This document shows positions 35,019-46,449 of a stretch of DNA of 64,000 nt, piece by piece. The translations under genes were made by a program, and so were the position numbers. The notes beneath the pieces were generated by a model, which worked only from the letters and a program-made list of their open reading frames with translations, made no database searches and was not told where the DNA came from. The stretch's first letter is position 1. The number at the start of each line of letters is the position of its first letter. Source of the DNA: Bradyrhizobium lablabi (GTDB lineage: Bacteria; Pseudomonadota; Alphaproteobacteria; Rhizobiales; Xanthobacteraceae); assembly GCF_018131005.1 (NCBI RefSeq), contig NZ_JAFCJK010000001.1, positions 682,001 through 746,000 on the forward strand, in the 5' to 3' direction.

Positions 35019-38000
35019 ATGGAGTTCTCCGGGACGAAAGGAATGCACAGGTTGATGCGGGGACTGATCAAGGTCCTGTCCGGACAAGGCGCCGGCTGGC
35101 GGCGGATCGCGGCGACGATGCGCGGGCCGGTGCTGTGGTTGACGCTGTGCGGCGCCTTGCTGGTCATGGCGATCTTCGTCGGCACCAGCATGATGATCGG
35201 CGAATTTCGCGAGCGAGCGCTCGCCAACAGCGAGCGCGAGCTGGAAAACACCGTGCGGCTGCTCGCCCGCCATTTCGACGAGCAGTTCGAAGATTCCGAC
35301 ATCATCGCCTCAAACATGATCACCCGGTTGCGAATCCCCCAGATCACTTCGCCGGAGGACTTCAGGGCGAAGATGTCGACACCGGATACTTATCAGGCGT
35401 TGACGGCCACGGGCGTCTCGTTTCTCGGCGATCTCTCGCTGTTCGGTGCCGACGGCAAGATCATCACCTGGTCGCTCGAATTGCCGCCGCCGGCCGGTCT
35501 CGACATCTCCGGCCGCGACTATTTCAGGAGCTTCGAATCCGATCCGCATTCCACGCCGGTGCGTACCGAAACGTTGCGCAGCCTGATCGACGGAAGCCTG
35601 AACACCGTCATCGCCCATCGCCTCGCCGGACCGGATGGCAACTTTCTCGGCGTCATGATCCGGCGGATCAATCCCCTGCACTACGAGAAGTTCTTCGCGT
35701 CCATCGCGCCGGGAACGAGCGCGGCAATCACCATGTTCCATACCGACGGCACCCTGCTTGCGCGCTATCCCCACCTGGACGAGCCGGTCGGGCAGATGCA
35801 TCTCAGCGCGCCGCTGGTCGATCTCGCCACCCGCAAGGGCGGCCAGCATACGCTGCGCTTCATCAACCCGATCGATGAGACCGCGCGGCTCGGCTCCGCG
35901 GCGAGACTCACGCATTTCCCGGCGGTCATCGTCGCAACCAACACGGTGGAAGCCGCACTCAGCGACTGGCGCACGCAGACCCGCTTGCTGATCGCCGCGG
36001 CCACTCTGGCCGCGTCCACCGTGGCGCTGGTGCTGTTCGTCATCGTACGGCAGATCAGGAGGCAGGATCGCGAAGCCCAGCGGCGGCTGGAGTCGGAGCG
36101 GCAGCGGCTCGACACCGCGCTGAACAACATGATCCAAGGTCTTGTGCTGTTCGATACGTCGGCCCGCGTGGTGGTCTGCAATCAGCGCTATCTCGACATG
36201 TGCGGGCTTTCGTCCGACTTCATCAAGCCGGGATGCTGCTTCGAGGATGTGATGCAGCAGCGCAAGGCGAGCGGCTCGTTCGACGGCGACGTCGACGAAT
36301 TCTGCGCCATGGTCCGGACCAATGTCGCCAACGGCAAGGTGACGGAGAGTGTTACGTCCTCCGTCGACGGACGCAGCTTCTCGATCATCATCAAGCCGCT
36401 CGCCCACGGGGGCTGGGTCGCGACCATCGAGGACATCACCGAACGGCGCAACCTGGAGCAGGAGCGCGACCGCAACAATGCCTTCCTGCGTGAGATCGTC
36501 GACCACATCCCGTCGCAGATCACGGTGAAGGACGCGCATACGCGCCGCTATCTGCTGGTCAACCGCGTCGCCGAGACGCAATTCGGGATTTCGCGAGCAC
36601 TCGTGATCGGCAAAACGGCGTTCGACATCTTCCCGCGCGCCTCCGCCGAAACCATCACCGCCGACGACGACACGATGCTGAAATCGAACGGCGGCTTCTT
36701 CAAGGGTGAGCACCGCTGGCACAGCCATGTGACCGGCGAGCACTACATCACGTCACAACGCATCGGCATTCGCGATCGCGCCGGCACGCCGCGCTACATC
36801 ATCAACGTCGTGGACGACGTCACCGAACGCCGCCGCGCCAACGAGACGATCGCGCATCTCGCCCATTACGACGCGCTGACCGATCTGCCGAACCGCGTGC
36901 TGTTCCGCGAGCAGATCGAGCGCGAACTTGGAAAGGCGAAGGACGGCGAACGCTTCGCGCTGCTCTACATCGACATCGATGAGTTCAAGGGCATCAACGA
37001 TTCGCTCGGCCATCACGTCGGCGACGAGCTGCTCAAGACCATCGCCGTGCGCATCAAGTCCTGCCTCAAGGACGGCGACCTGATCGCGCGGCTCGGCGGC
37101 GACGAGTTCGCGGTGATCCAGACTGCGGTCGCCGGCCCCGACGAGGTCGAGGCGTTCGTCGCCGGAATCCGTGGCGCGATCCGTCAACCCTGCGACTGCC
37201 TCGGATATCATTTGTCGACCGACGCCAGCATCGGCGTCGCGCTGGCGCCGCAGGACGGCACCGAGCTCGACCAGTTGATCCGCAACGCGGACATCGCGAT
37301 GTACGGCGCCAAGGCCGGAGGACGGCACACCCACCGCTTCTTCGAGCCGGAGATGGGCGCCAATGCCAAAGCGCGGCTGATGGTGGAGCAGGACCTGCGG
37401 CAGGCGATGATCGATGGCGGCTTCGAGATCCATTACCAACCCCTGCTCGGCCTGCACTCCAACGAGGTGACCGGCTGCGAGGCGCTGCTGCGCTGGCGGC
37501 ATGCCGAGCGCGGCATGGTGTCGCCGGCCGAATTCATTCCTGTTGCGGAGGACACCGGGCTGATCGGCGAACTCGGCGAGTGGGTGCTGCAAACCGCGTG
37601 CATGGAGGCCGCGACCTGGCCGGAGCATGTCCGCCTCGCGGTCAACGTCTCGCCGGTGCAGTTCAAGAACCTGGCGCTGCCGCTGAAGGTCGCGAGCGCG
37701 CTTGCCGCATCCGGTCTGGCGCCGAGCCGGCTCGAGCTCGAGATCACCGAGGCGGTGCTGATCGGCGACGACGAGGTGGCACTCTCCATTTTGCATCAGC
37801 TCCGCGACGTTGGCGTGCGGATTGCGCTCGATGACTTCGGGACCGGCTATTCGTCGCTGAGCTATTTGAAGCGCTTCCCGTTCGACAAGATCAAGATCGA
37901 CCGCAGCTTCGTCAGCGACATCACCGTCGACGGCTCGGCGACAATCGTGCAGTCGGTGGTGAACATCGCAACGTCGCGCAACATGACAACGACAGCGGAG

Positions 38001-38147
38001 GGTGTCGAGACCGAAGAGCAGCGTGAGCTGCTGCGCAAGCTCGGGTGCACCGAGATGCAGGGCTACCTGTTCAGTGCGCCGAGGCCCGCCGCCGAACTGA
38101 GGCACCTGCTCATCCCCCGCGCCGAAAAGCCGCGCCTGAGCGCGTAG
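35019..38147 (+). CDS. Membrane Cache-PAS-PAS-GGDEF-EAL cyclic-di-GMP protein
   Basis: Start choices are GTG 35001, ATG 35019 (chosen; GGGAA upstream) and ATG 35043. The ~1042-residue protein has a first TM near residues 38-62 and a periplasmic dCache-like domain to ~320. A second TM (ATLAASTVALVLFVIV) is followed by two PAS domains (about 360-480 and 485-605). The GGDEF domain has an intact GGDEF motif (693-697), and the EAL domain has EALLRW (821 on) and DDFGTGYSS. Both enzyme halves look functional, so it may make or degrade c-di-GMP in response to a periplasmic ligand and a PAS signal. It follows the smaller paralogue by 368 bp, probably as a separate transcript. Confidence 0.92.
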   Translation: MEFSGTKGMHRLMRGLIKVLSGQGAGWRRIAATMRGPVLWLTLCGALLVMAIFVGTSMMIGEFRERALANSERELENTVRLLARHFDEQFEDSDIIASNMITRLRIPQITSPEDFRAKMSTPDTYQALTATGVSFLGDLSLFGADGKIITWSLELPPPAGLDISGRDYFRSFESDPHSTPVRTETLRSLIDGSLNTVIAHRLAGPDGNFLGVMIRRINPLHYEKFFASIAPGTSAAITMFHTDGTLLARYPHLDEPVGQMHLSAPLVDLATRKGGQHTLRFINPIDETARLGSAARLTHFPAVIVATNTVEAALSDWRTQTRLLIAAATLAASTVALVLFVIVRQIRRQDREAQRRLESERQRLDTALNNMIQGLVLFDTSARVVVCNQRYLDMCGLSSDFIKPGCCFEDVMQQRKASGSFDGDVDEFCAMVRTNVANGKVTESVTSSVDGRSFSIIIKPLAHGGWVATIEDITERRNLEQERDRNNAFLREIVDHIPSQITVKDAHTRRYLLVNRVAETQFGISRALVIGKTAFDIFPRASAETITADDDTMLKSNGGFFKGEHRWHSHVTGEHYITSQRIGIRDRAGTPRYIINVVDDVTERRRANETIAHLAHYDALTDLPNRVLFREQIERELGKAKDGERFALLYIDIDEFKGINDSLGHHVGDELLKTIAVRIKSCLKDGDLIARLGGDEFAVIQTAVAGPDEVEAFVAGIRGAIRQPCDCLGYHLSTDASIGVALAPQDGTELDQLIRNADIAMYGAKAGGRHTHRFFEPEMGANAKARLMVEQDLRQAMIDGGFEIHYQPLLGLHSNEVTGCEALLRWRHAERGMVSPAEFIPVAEDTGLIGELGEWVLQTACMEAATWPEHVRLAVNVSPVQFKNLALPLKVASALAASGLAPSRLELEITEAVLIGDDEVALSILHQLRDVGVRIALDDFGTGYSSLSYLKRFPFDKIKIDRSFVSDITVDGSATIVQSVVNIATSRNMTTTAEGVETEEQRELLRKLGCTEMQGYLFSAPRPAAELRHLLIPRAEKPRLSA

Positions 38148-38267
38148 AGCACTGGTTCTGGATCGACTTAGAACCGCAGCGCCGGATTCCGGCTTTGCAC
38201 CTACCGCAATGGAGCCCGCAGGCGTATATATTGAGTGTAGATTCACGCGGCGGAAAGGCGTCATCGC

Positions 38268-38672
38268 ATGCAGCCTGTGTCTATCCTCCTGAACATCCTC
38301 TGGATTCTGATCGGCGGTGCGTGGATGGCAGTCGGCTGGCTGGTCGCTGCGGTCATCATGGCGATCACCATCATCGGCCTGCCCTGGGCGCGCGCGGCCT
38401 TCAATATCGCGGTCTACACGCTTTTGCCGTTCGGTTCGCGCGCGGTGCGCCGCGACGAGCTGACCGGCGAGAGCGACGTCGGCACCGGGCCGCTCGGCGT
38501 GATCGGCAATCTGATCTGGTTCATCCTGGCCGGCTGGTGGCTCGCAATCGGACATGTGATCACCGCAATCCTTCTTGCGGTGACCATCATTGGCATTCCC
38601 TTCGCCTGGGCGCATCTGAAGCTCGCCGGCATCGCGCTGTGGCCGATCGGCAAAGCGATCGTGCCGGCGTAA
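38268..38672 (+). CDS. YccF domain-containing inner-membrane protein
   Basis: A 134-residue protein made of two similar halves. Each has a long hydrophobic segment ending in a TIIGxPxA motif (AITIIGLPWARAAFNIA and AVTIIGIPFAWAHLKLA), the hallmark of YccF repeats, plus LLPFGSRAVRRDEL between them. The start follows GGCGGAAAGG. YccF is a small inner-membrane protein of unknown function. It is convergent with the SsuD-like gene (12 bp between stops). Confidence 0.9.
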   Translation: MQPVSILLNILWILIGGAWMAVGWLVAAVIMAITIIGLPWARAAFNIAVYTLLPFGSRAVRRDELTGESDVGTGPLGVIGNLIWFILAGWWLAIGHVITAILLAVTIIGIPFAWAHLKLAGIALWPIGKAIVPA

Positions 38673-38684
38673 GCCCTGCGTCGA

Positions 38685-39764
38685 TCATGCCGCGAGGCGG
38701 CCGGGATTGTTCGCGGCGAGAATCGGGCGGATCAGTCGGCCGAACCGCTCGGCCTCCTCATCGTGTAGATAGCCGGACAGGCAGAAGGAGTGGCAGCCCG
38801 CGTCGATGAAGCGCTGCAGCGTTTCGGCGCATTGTTCGGGGTTGCCGACCACGGCGATGCCGGCGCCGGGCCGCACTTTCGTGATTCCGGTCCACAGATG
38901 CGGCATCAAGAGATCACCATAGTCATGCGCGAGCTGCTGCACGCGCTGGTTCGCCTCCGAGCGGGTGTAGAGCGTCTTCATCTCCTGTTTCTGCCGCTCG
39001 GTGGCGTGCCGCACCAGGCGATCGGCGGCCTCCCAGGCATCCGCCTCGTTTTCGCGGCAGATCACCTGTAGCCGCATGCCAAAGCCAATGTCGTTGTCGC
39101 GATCATGGGCACGCGCCATCCGCCTGATCTCGGCGATGTTGTCGGCAATACGCTCCGGCAAATCGCCCCAGAACAGATGCACGTCGGAATGTTTCGCCGA
39201 CAATTCCCAGGCCCGCCGCGAGCCGCCGCCGAGATAGAATCTCGGAAACGGCTGCTGCAGCGGCCGCGGCCTGATATGCGCGCCAGACAGCGTGTGGAAT
39301 TTGCCCCGGTAGTGCACAGGGCCATGGGTGGTCCACAGCGCTTTCAGGATCGAGACCTCCTCCTCCATCAGCGCGTAGCGTTCTTCCTTCGCGAAGCGCA
39401 CCCCCTCAGCCTCGACCTCGCTCTCGTTCTGGCCGGCGATCAGGTTGATCGAGATGCGCCCGCCCGACATCTGGTCGAAGGTCGAGATCATCTTGGCGAG
39501 TAGCACCGGGTTGATGTAGCCCGGCCGCGCCGCGATCAGCGGCTTGATCGACGACGAGCGCGCCGCCATGAACGCACCCGTGATCCAGGCCTCCCAGCAC
39601 ACCGAGCCGACCGGGATCAGGAGATATTCGAACCCGGCGTCCTCGGCCGCGCGGACCACGCGCTCACAGAGTTCCACCGAGCCCGCGACCTGGGCCTCCA
39701 TCAACCCATAGGCCGTGGTGTCACCATGCGTGGGCAGATACCAGCCGAATTCCAGCGGACGCAT
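38685..39764 (-). CDS. SsuD-like FMNH2-dependent monooxygenase
   Basis: The 359-residue LLM-family enzyme has FGWYLPTHGDTTAYG at the start, AARPGYINPVLLAKM and INLIAGQNESE in the barrel, RPRPLQQPFPRFYLGGGS and a YRG segment as in alkanesulfonate monooxygenases. It would use reduced FMN from a partner reductase to desulfonate or oxidise a small organic molecule. No ssuE, ssuA-C or sulfonate transporter genes are adjacent, so sulfonate specificity is only inferred from sequence type. The start carries AGGAGGGAGATCGTC upstream. tRNA-Arg begins 150 bp beyond. Confidence 0.9.
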   Translation of the reverse strand: MRPLEFGWYLPTHGDTTAYGLMEAQVAGSVELCERVVRAAEDAGFEYLLIPVGSVCWEAWITGAFMAARSSSIKPLIAARPGYINPVLLAKMISTFDQMSGGRISINLIAGQNESEVEAEGVRFAKEERYALMEEEVSILKALWTTHGPVHYRGKFHTLSGAHIRPRPLQQPFPRFYLGGGSRRAWELSAKHSDVHLFWGDLPERIADNIAEIRRMARAHDRDNDIGFGMRLQVICRENEADAWEAADRLVRHATERQKQEMKTLYTRSEANQRVQQLAHDYGDLLMPHLWTGITKVRPGAGIAVVGNPEQCAETLQRFIDAGCHSFCLSGYLHDEEAERFGRLIRPILAANNPGRLAA

Positions 39765-39914
39765 GACGATCTCCCTCCTGTGGATGGTCTTTGATTGCTT
39801 TAGAAGCGCGCCACTTCCGCGCGCGGGTCTGTCTGGGCGCGCAGTTTACAGCCCGCCGGCCGCCCGCCAAGGGCGTTGCCGACGCGGAGCCAATCAGCTA
39901 TTGAAGCCCTGCAC

Positions 39915-39991
39915 GCACCCGTAGCTCAGCTGGATAGAGCGTTGCCCTCCGAAGGCAAAGGTCACACGTTCGAATCGTGTCGGGTGCGCCA
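39915..39991 (+). tRNA. tRNA-Arg (anticodon CCG)
   Basis: The 7-bp acceptor GCACCCG pairs with CGGGTGC, followed by discriminator G and an encoded CCA (39989-39991). The anticodon arm is TTGCC-CTCCGAA-GGCAA with CCG in the loop. GTTCGAATC is the T-loop region and AGCTCAGCTGGATAGAGC the D arm. All stems are intact. A decayed copy of the whole gene lies at 44385. Confidence 0.96.
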
Positions 39992-40509
39992 GCGTTCGCC
40001 TTTCCAGGCTTTCCGCCACTCCTTGGCTTCGAAGGGCGGTCTTTTGCTCCGCCCGGGTCCTTGATGAGCGGATGGGCGTGGTTCGTTGCCCCTGACCTTC
40101 GCGCCGGCCGGCGACGCTCGAGTTAGCAATGAGATTTCGTCGAAGCTTCGCGGCGCTTGCATGAGCATGCCGGGAGCCGGGTGCAACTCGACAACTCGAC
40201 TGACCAAGTCGATTGACCGGGAGTTCGGTGCGTACGAGTCGAGCGCTGTGGCTCAAGCCATCAAAGCGTGATCGAGCCGCGATCAAACGTGAACGCCGCA
40301 CATCAGGCTGTCACAAAACAGCAATCGCAACATCGGATACGACGACCTCAAAGCGTGATGCCGAGGCGATCCGCAAGCATCGCTTGATCTCGGTCAAGAA
40401 CGTTGCGGTGCTGCCGGAAACACCAGTCCCATCGCTAATCATCGAGCGGCTGGCGAGATCAGGCTTTCGCTCGCTTCAACATGTCGTCCGGAAAATCGAG
40501 GGCTAGCGG
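39992..40509. other. Non-coding stretch at the left edge of the tRNA-bounded insert
   Basis: No credible gene is seen in these 518 bp. One short frame (40213-40506) lacks motifs and a ribosome site. The region ends with repeat copy A at 40357-40422. Confidence 0.45.
40357..40422 (+). repeat. 66-bp direct repeat, copy A
   Basis: It begins GATGCCGAGGCGATCC and ends CTGCCGGAAACA. It matches copy B at 41935-42000 with 8 mismatches in 66 positions and no gaps. The two copies flank the di-haem cytochrome gene in the same orientation. In one frame both read DAEAI..HRLI..KNVAV, so they may derive from a coding sequence. Confidence 0.8.
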
Positions 40510-41889
40510 ATGATCGTTCGAGTGTTTCTGTCGGCAGCCGCGGGCCTTGCATCAGTGTTAGTTCTTCAGCACGCCTTGGCCTTTCCGATCGAGGGCGTGA
40601 ACACGTCGCTTCCCGTCGGAACCGAGCTGGACGATGACGCGGTCGATCAGCCGCGCGAGCAGTTTCACTCTGAGGCCATCGAAGGTCAGAAATCATATCT
40701 GGTGAAGCTCGGAAACATGGCGTTCAATACGCCTGCCATTCTCGGCGGCACCGCGCTGAAGGGCGGCGTCAGTTGCGGCACATGCCACATCAACGGTTCT
40801 TCCAATGGGAAGCTGTTCATCCCGGGATTGTCGATCCGTCATGGCGGTTTTGATACGACGAGCGCTCTGTTCAATCCGAAAGCCGAGAATTTCGTTCTCG
40901 ATCCGGTTCGGGTTCCGAGCTTGCGCGGCGCGCGTTATCTTGCGCCTTACGGCCTCGACGGCAGAAAGGAATCGCTGCGCGATTTTGTCCGCACCGTGAT
41001 CGTCGATGAATTCTCAGGTCCCGATCCCGCGCCTGCGATCCTTGATGCGTTGGTCGCCTATATCGAGGATATCGATTTTCTGCCCAACCCCCGCATCAGT
41101 ATCGGCGGAAAATTGGCGGCGGACGCCAGCGAGGCCGAGCGGCGCGGCGAGGCCCTGTTCAGGAAGCCTTTTCCGCATGACGCGGATCTGAGCTGCGCGG
41201 GCTGTCACATTCCGTCCGCCGCGTTCGTCGATAACAAGCGGCACGATGTCGGCTCAGGTGGGCTCTACAAGACGCCGACGCTGTTGAACGCCGATTTCAA
41301 CGCACCTTATTTTCACGACGCACGTTTCACCAATTTCGATCAGGTCGTCGATTACTTCGATCGCTCATTCACGCTCGGCTATTCGACCCAGGATCGGGCC
41401 GACATGGTTGCCTATCTGAAGGCGATCGGCGACGCCGTGCAGCCGTATGAACCCCTCACCACGGCGATCCTGTTGCAGGACATTTTCGACTTCGCGAGCG
41501 TGCTCGGCACCGCCATTCAGGCGCATGACAATGGCGTCATTTCTCTCACGGTCGCAGCCGTTGGTGGTGATCTCAACGATGTGATGGATCGCATTCCGGA
41601 GCAGGGCACCCCCGGCGTGTCTGGCGGCGAGAAAGAGCGCGACGCTGCACGCAATGCTCTCAAGGAAGCCGTGGCGATACTGGAACGGGTCGGCAGCGAT
41701 GCAACTGCGGGAAAATACGACGACGCGGCGCGCGAATATCAAAACTACAATCACTGTATAAGTGTCGAGGTGCAGCCTGCTGTCAGTCGCGCGGAACCAT
41801 GGTCGCTGCTGAACAAGGCCGTCCACGACGCTCATTATGCCGCTCTGCGACAGCAGCTGGAATCTAGTAGGAAGCAATCGACCAAGTAA
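40510..41889 (+). CDS. Di-haem cytochrome c peroxidase/MauG-family protein
   Basis: The 459-residue precursor has a signal peptide (cleavage near HALAFP). There are two haem motifs, CGTCH in GGVSCGTCHINGSS and CAGCH in DLSCAGCHIPSAAF. The family segment YKTPTLLNADFNAPYFHDARF is also present, where peroxidases have TPTLRN-APYMHDGRF. It is periplasmic and could reduce peroxides or carry out MauG-type oxidation. The C-terminal ~120 residues beyond the peroxidase core are helical and unassigned. It is flanked by 66-bp direct repeats and lies in the tRNA-Arg-bounded insert, upstream of a secreted phosphoesterase. Confidence 0.88.
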   Translation: MIVRVFLSAAAGLASVLVLQHALAFPIEGVNTSLPVGTELDDDAVDQPREQFHSEAIEGQKSYLVKLGNMAFNTPAILGGTALKGGVSCGTCHINGSSNGKLFIPGLSIRHGGFDTTSALFNPKAENFVLDPVRVPSLRGARYLAPYGLDGRKESLRDFVRTVIVDEFSGPDPAPAILDALVAYIEDIDFLPNPRISIGGKLAADASEAERRGEALFRKPFPHDADLSCAGCHIPSAAFVDNKRHDVGSGGLYKTPTLLNADFNAPYFHDARFTNFDQVVDYFDRSFTLGYSTQDRADMVAYLKAIGDAVQPYEPLTTAILLQDIFDFASVLGTAIQAHDNGVISLTVAAVGGDLNDVMDRIPEQGTPGVSGGEKERDAARNALKEAVAILERVGSDATAGKYDDAAREYQNYNHCISVEVQPAVSRAEPWSLLNKAVHDAHYAALRQQLESSRKQSTK

Positions 41890-41934
41890 CTGGCCTTCTA
41901 ACCGTCAGTCATTGTCGAACAACGCTCGAGCTCC

Positions 41935-42000
41935 GACGCCGAGGCGATCTGCATGCATCGCTTGATCGCGCTCAAGAACGTTGCGGTCCCGCCGAAAACA
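41935..42000 (+). repeat. 66-bp direct repeat, copy B
   Basis: It begins GACGCCGAGGCGATCT and ends CCGCCGAAAACA, about 88% identical to copy A at 40357. The rest of the 41890-42339 gap has no recognisable gene. Confidence 0.8.
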
Positions 42001-42339
42001 TGGGGGTCCCGGGCGATTGCCTGACCTCTGGCGTCGCACGCCATTCCTGGAAGAATGGCCTGCCTGTCGGCGATGAACACCATGGCTGTCTTGAACCGGC
42101 GAACGACCACTCGAATAAGTTTCTCTCCACGTTGTCGATATCGATGCAACGTCTCGAAGCGACTTATCGCGAGCATTGTCGCGATCGACATGCGCTCACG
42201 TCCGTGTGGTTCACGTGCAGATGATCGGTGAATCGCCGAGGGTATTAGGAATGTCGCATCGCTGAAACAAACCGTTTCTACAAACCCGCCCAATCGACTG
42301 TGTCGAGAATGCCCGTACTCTTGAAACAAGGTATCCCCC

Positions 42340-44214
<1,875 letters not shown>

Positions 44215-44250
44215 CGCGACAGCCGAAACGATTGAGCCACGACAACCGGC

Positions 44251-44276
44251 CCGCCGCAGGCATTTGCCTGCGGCGG
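44251..44276. terminator. Strong hairpin after the phosphoesterase gene
   Basis: CCGCCGCAGGCA (44251-44262) pairs perfectly with TGCCTGCGGCGG (44265-44276) across a 2-base loop, 37 bp past the stop. There is no long T-run (AATTCC follows), so it may act as a terminator or an mRNA end-protecting stem. Confidence 0.6.
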
Positions 44277-44384
44277 AATTCCGCCTTCAGGAGGTTGTCC
44301 ATCTGATCCGAGCCGAGGAAGCTCGGCGTAGCGGGAGATGCGAAGTTCGGCTATTCAACACACACCGATGAGAACGTCCTGCAC

Positions 44385-44462
44385 GCACCCGTAGCTGAGT
44401 TGGATGGAGCGTTGCCCTCCGAAGGCGAATGTCACACGTTTCGAATCGTGTCGGATACGCCA
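44385..44462 (+). pseudogene. Decayed copy of tRNA-Arg(CCG)
   Basis: The stretch follows tRNA-Arg 39915-39991 along its whole length, including CCTGCAC just upstream and the encoded CCA. It differs by CTGAG for CTCAG, GGATGGAG for GGATAGAG, GGCGAAT for GGCAAAG, one extra T in the T arm, and CGGATAC for CGGGTGC. The acceptor stem now has two mismatched pairs, so it is unlikely to be functional. The remaining 44463-44941 shows no gene. Confidence 0.85.
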
Positions 44463-44941
44463 GTCTATTCAGACAATTAGTTAGCTATGGAGCAGAGGGT
44501 TGAAACTGCGTTGCCCGCGGGATGTCCGCGGAATTTGTTCGTGTGCTGTTCGCGCCTAGCCCGTCGGCTCTCCGTAGCATCGGAGGCCGGCGATGAAACA
44601 TCAGATCGAGTGCATCGGCTTCAAGCGGCATCACAAGAACACGTTGGTGGGCACAAGATTTCATTTGCGTACATCCAGATACGGAGTATCGGCTCAACGT
44701 TGCGTTGATCGATCAAGAAGGAGCGCGACATTGACCTCGTCCGTGATGTTCGCCTTCGACGGCTAAAGCGGACACGGGCATGAACAGACTAATGCCGCCT
44801 TTTGACCCCGAGCAGCCGTGAGGCCCAGGGAAGGCAGTCCGTGACACTGCGGGCAAAATACACCATAGTTATTCCTTTATAGCTATTCCTTCCCCGGCCG
44901 GAAACGCGCAGGTCGGGGCCTTTGATTTTGCCGACCCAGCC

Positions 44942-45709
44942 ATGGAAAATCTGACGCACTACCCGCTTCTTTTGTTCGTTCTTTCCTTTGTGGCGCTGTC
45001 GGCCGTTGCGCTCGCAGGATCATGGCTACGCAGGCGTTTTCCGTCCACCGACGACGAACAAAACGAACATCTTGGTGTCGTCCTTGCGGCCACCCTGACT
45101 TTGCTCGGCCTGATCATCGGCTTCAGCTTTTCGATGGCGGCCAATCGTTATGATCAGCGCAAGAATTTCGAAGAGGCGGAAGCCAACGCCATCGGAACCG
45201 AGATATTGCGCGCTGATTTTCTTCCAACCGCCGATGGCGCAAACGTCCGGGCGCTCCTTGCCGAGTATACGGGCCTGCGCATCCAGTTTTACCTCAACAA
45301 AGACGACGATCAGCGCAAGCAGATCGCCGAACGAACGGCACAGTTGCAAGCCGCTCTCTGGGCTGCGGTCCGCAAATCCTCGGCGGCCCAGCCAACGCCG
45401 GTGGAGGCGCTGGCGATCGCCGGAATGAACGATGTAATTAACTCGCAAGGCTATACGCAGGCAGCGTTTTGGAATCGCATCCCTACTGCCGCATGGTTTT
45501 TCATGGCAATCATCGCGCTATGTTCCAACGCGCTGATGGGCTACCGAAGCGGCAAGGCCGGGCCGAGGCTGCTATTCGTGCTGCCGCTGATCGTTTCGTT
45601 TGCCTTCCTCCTCATCGCCGATATCGATGCTCCTCGCCACGGCCTGATTGAGGTGAGGCCGCAAAATCTTGAAGGTCTGGCGAAGTCGCTCGGCGATCGA
45701 GCACGCTAG
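44942..45709 (+). CDS. Bestrophin-like domain (DUF4239) membrane protein
   Basis: The 255-residue protein has two N-terminal TMs (YPLLLFVLSFVALSAVALAG and LGVVLAATLTLLGLIIGFSF) and a central helical soluble part with NRYDQRKNFEEAEANAIGTE. Two C-terminal TMs follow (TAAWFFMAIIALCSNALMGY; RLLFVLPLIVSFAFLLIADI), and the protein ends IDAPRHGLIEVRPQNLEGL. This is the bacterial bestrophin-like DUF4239 layout. Members are inner-membrane proteins of unclear function, possibly ion channels. It is a lone gene after the decayed tRNA copy; the start has no strong ribosome site. The family is likely; the function is unknown. Confidence 0.78.
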   Translation: MENLTHYPLLLFVLSFVALSAVALAGSWLRRRFPSTDDEQNEHLGVVLAATLTLLGLIIGFSFSMAANRYDQRKNFEEAEANAIGTEILRADFLPTADGANVRALLAEYTGLRIQFYLNKDDDQRKQIAERTAQLQAALWAAVRKSSAAQPTPVEALAIAGMNDVINSQGYTQAAFWNRIPTAAWFFMAIIALCSNALMGYRSGKAGPRLLFVLPLIVSFAFLLIADIDAPRHGLIEVRPQNLEGLAKSLGDRAR

Positions 45710-45832
45710 AGCCATCCCTTGCGGTCGCCGCTTTAACCTCGAACCTTCGCATCATGACCCCGAGCCAACCTACGACCTTCCCCAGGTTGGCGGCCGATGC
45801 TACGATGGCTCAGTCCCGGACGGAGCATCGCC

Positions 45833-46315
45833 ATGATCAAGTCACTCTTGGTTTTCATCGCTTTGGCCAACTTCATGATGGGAAGCTCTGCGCATTCGCA
45901 GGAGGCGCCGCCGCCCTCCGATCAGGCCAAACGGATCGAAGACCTCGTCAATCGGGCAGCGGCCCTCGTCGAGCAACGCGGGCAGCAGGCGGCATTTTCC
46001 GAATTCAGGAAGCGTGATAGCGAGTGGTGGTCTGGCAATACCTACCTGTTTGCCTATGACGATCATCTCAACGTCTTGCTCAACCCGGCATTTCCCAAGC
46101 GCGAGGGGACCAATCCCCACGGCGAGAAGGATGCGAACGGCAAGATGTTCCATGACGAGTTCTTGCAGACGGTGCAGACGAGGGGGGCCGGCTGGGTCGA
46201 TTATATGTTCCCGAAACCTGGGCAGACACAGCCGTCGCATAAGTGGAGCTATGTGAAGGGCTTCAAGGCTGATGGCATGAGCGGCTTGATCGGCGCCGGC
46301 TTTTTCGGGGGGTAG
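45833..46315 (+). CDS. Secreted single-Cache-domain protein
   Basis: ATG 45833 begins a signal peptide (IKSLLVFIALANFMMGSSAHSQ) in a 160-residue protein. The mature part shows the single Cache type 2 pattern: RAAALVEQRGQQAAFSEFRK, YLFAYDDHLNVLLNP, GAGWVDYMFPKPG and a final HKWSYVKGFKADG strand. Such small periplasmic Cache proteins bind organic ligands and may serve membrane sensors. No chemoreceptor or kinase is next to it. ATG 45797 is an alternative start but precedes the signal. It is convergent with the nitronate monooxygenase gene. Confidence 0.8.
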   Translation: MIKSLLVFIALANFMMGSSAHSQEAPPPSDQAKRIEDLVNRAAALVEQRGQQAAFSEFRKRDSEWWSGNTYLFAYDDHLNVLLNPAFPKREGTNPHGEKDANGKMFHDEFLQTVQTRGAGWVDYMFPKPGQTQPSHKWSYVKGFKADGMSGLIGAGFFGG

Positions 46316-46449
46316 AGCATGTTACTCGCGCAGCGGAGCCGTGAACAACATGCGACGTTGAGGAGCACAACAGACCGGACGGACGTCGCTTTGCTCAAAG
46401 TCACCCGATAATGTCGTCGTAAACATCATCTAATTCAGGTCGCCGCAGA

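Noticed and set aside
36753..38615. A 620-codon minus-strand frame opposite the large GGDEF-EAL gene
   Set aside because: It shadows intact GGDEF and EAL motifs on the other strand and resembles no family.
40213..40506. A 97-codon frame upstream of the di-haem cytochrome gene
   Set aside because: No ribosome site or motif; its end overlaps the 66-bp repeat, whose second copy is not in a comparable open frame.
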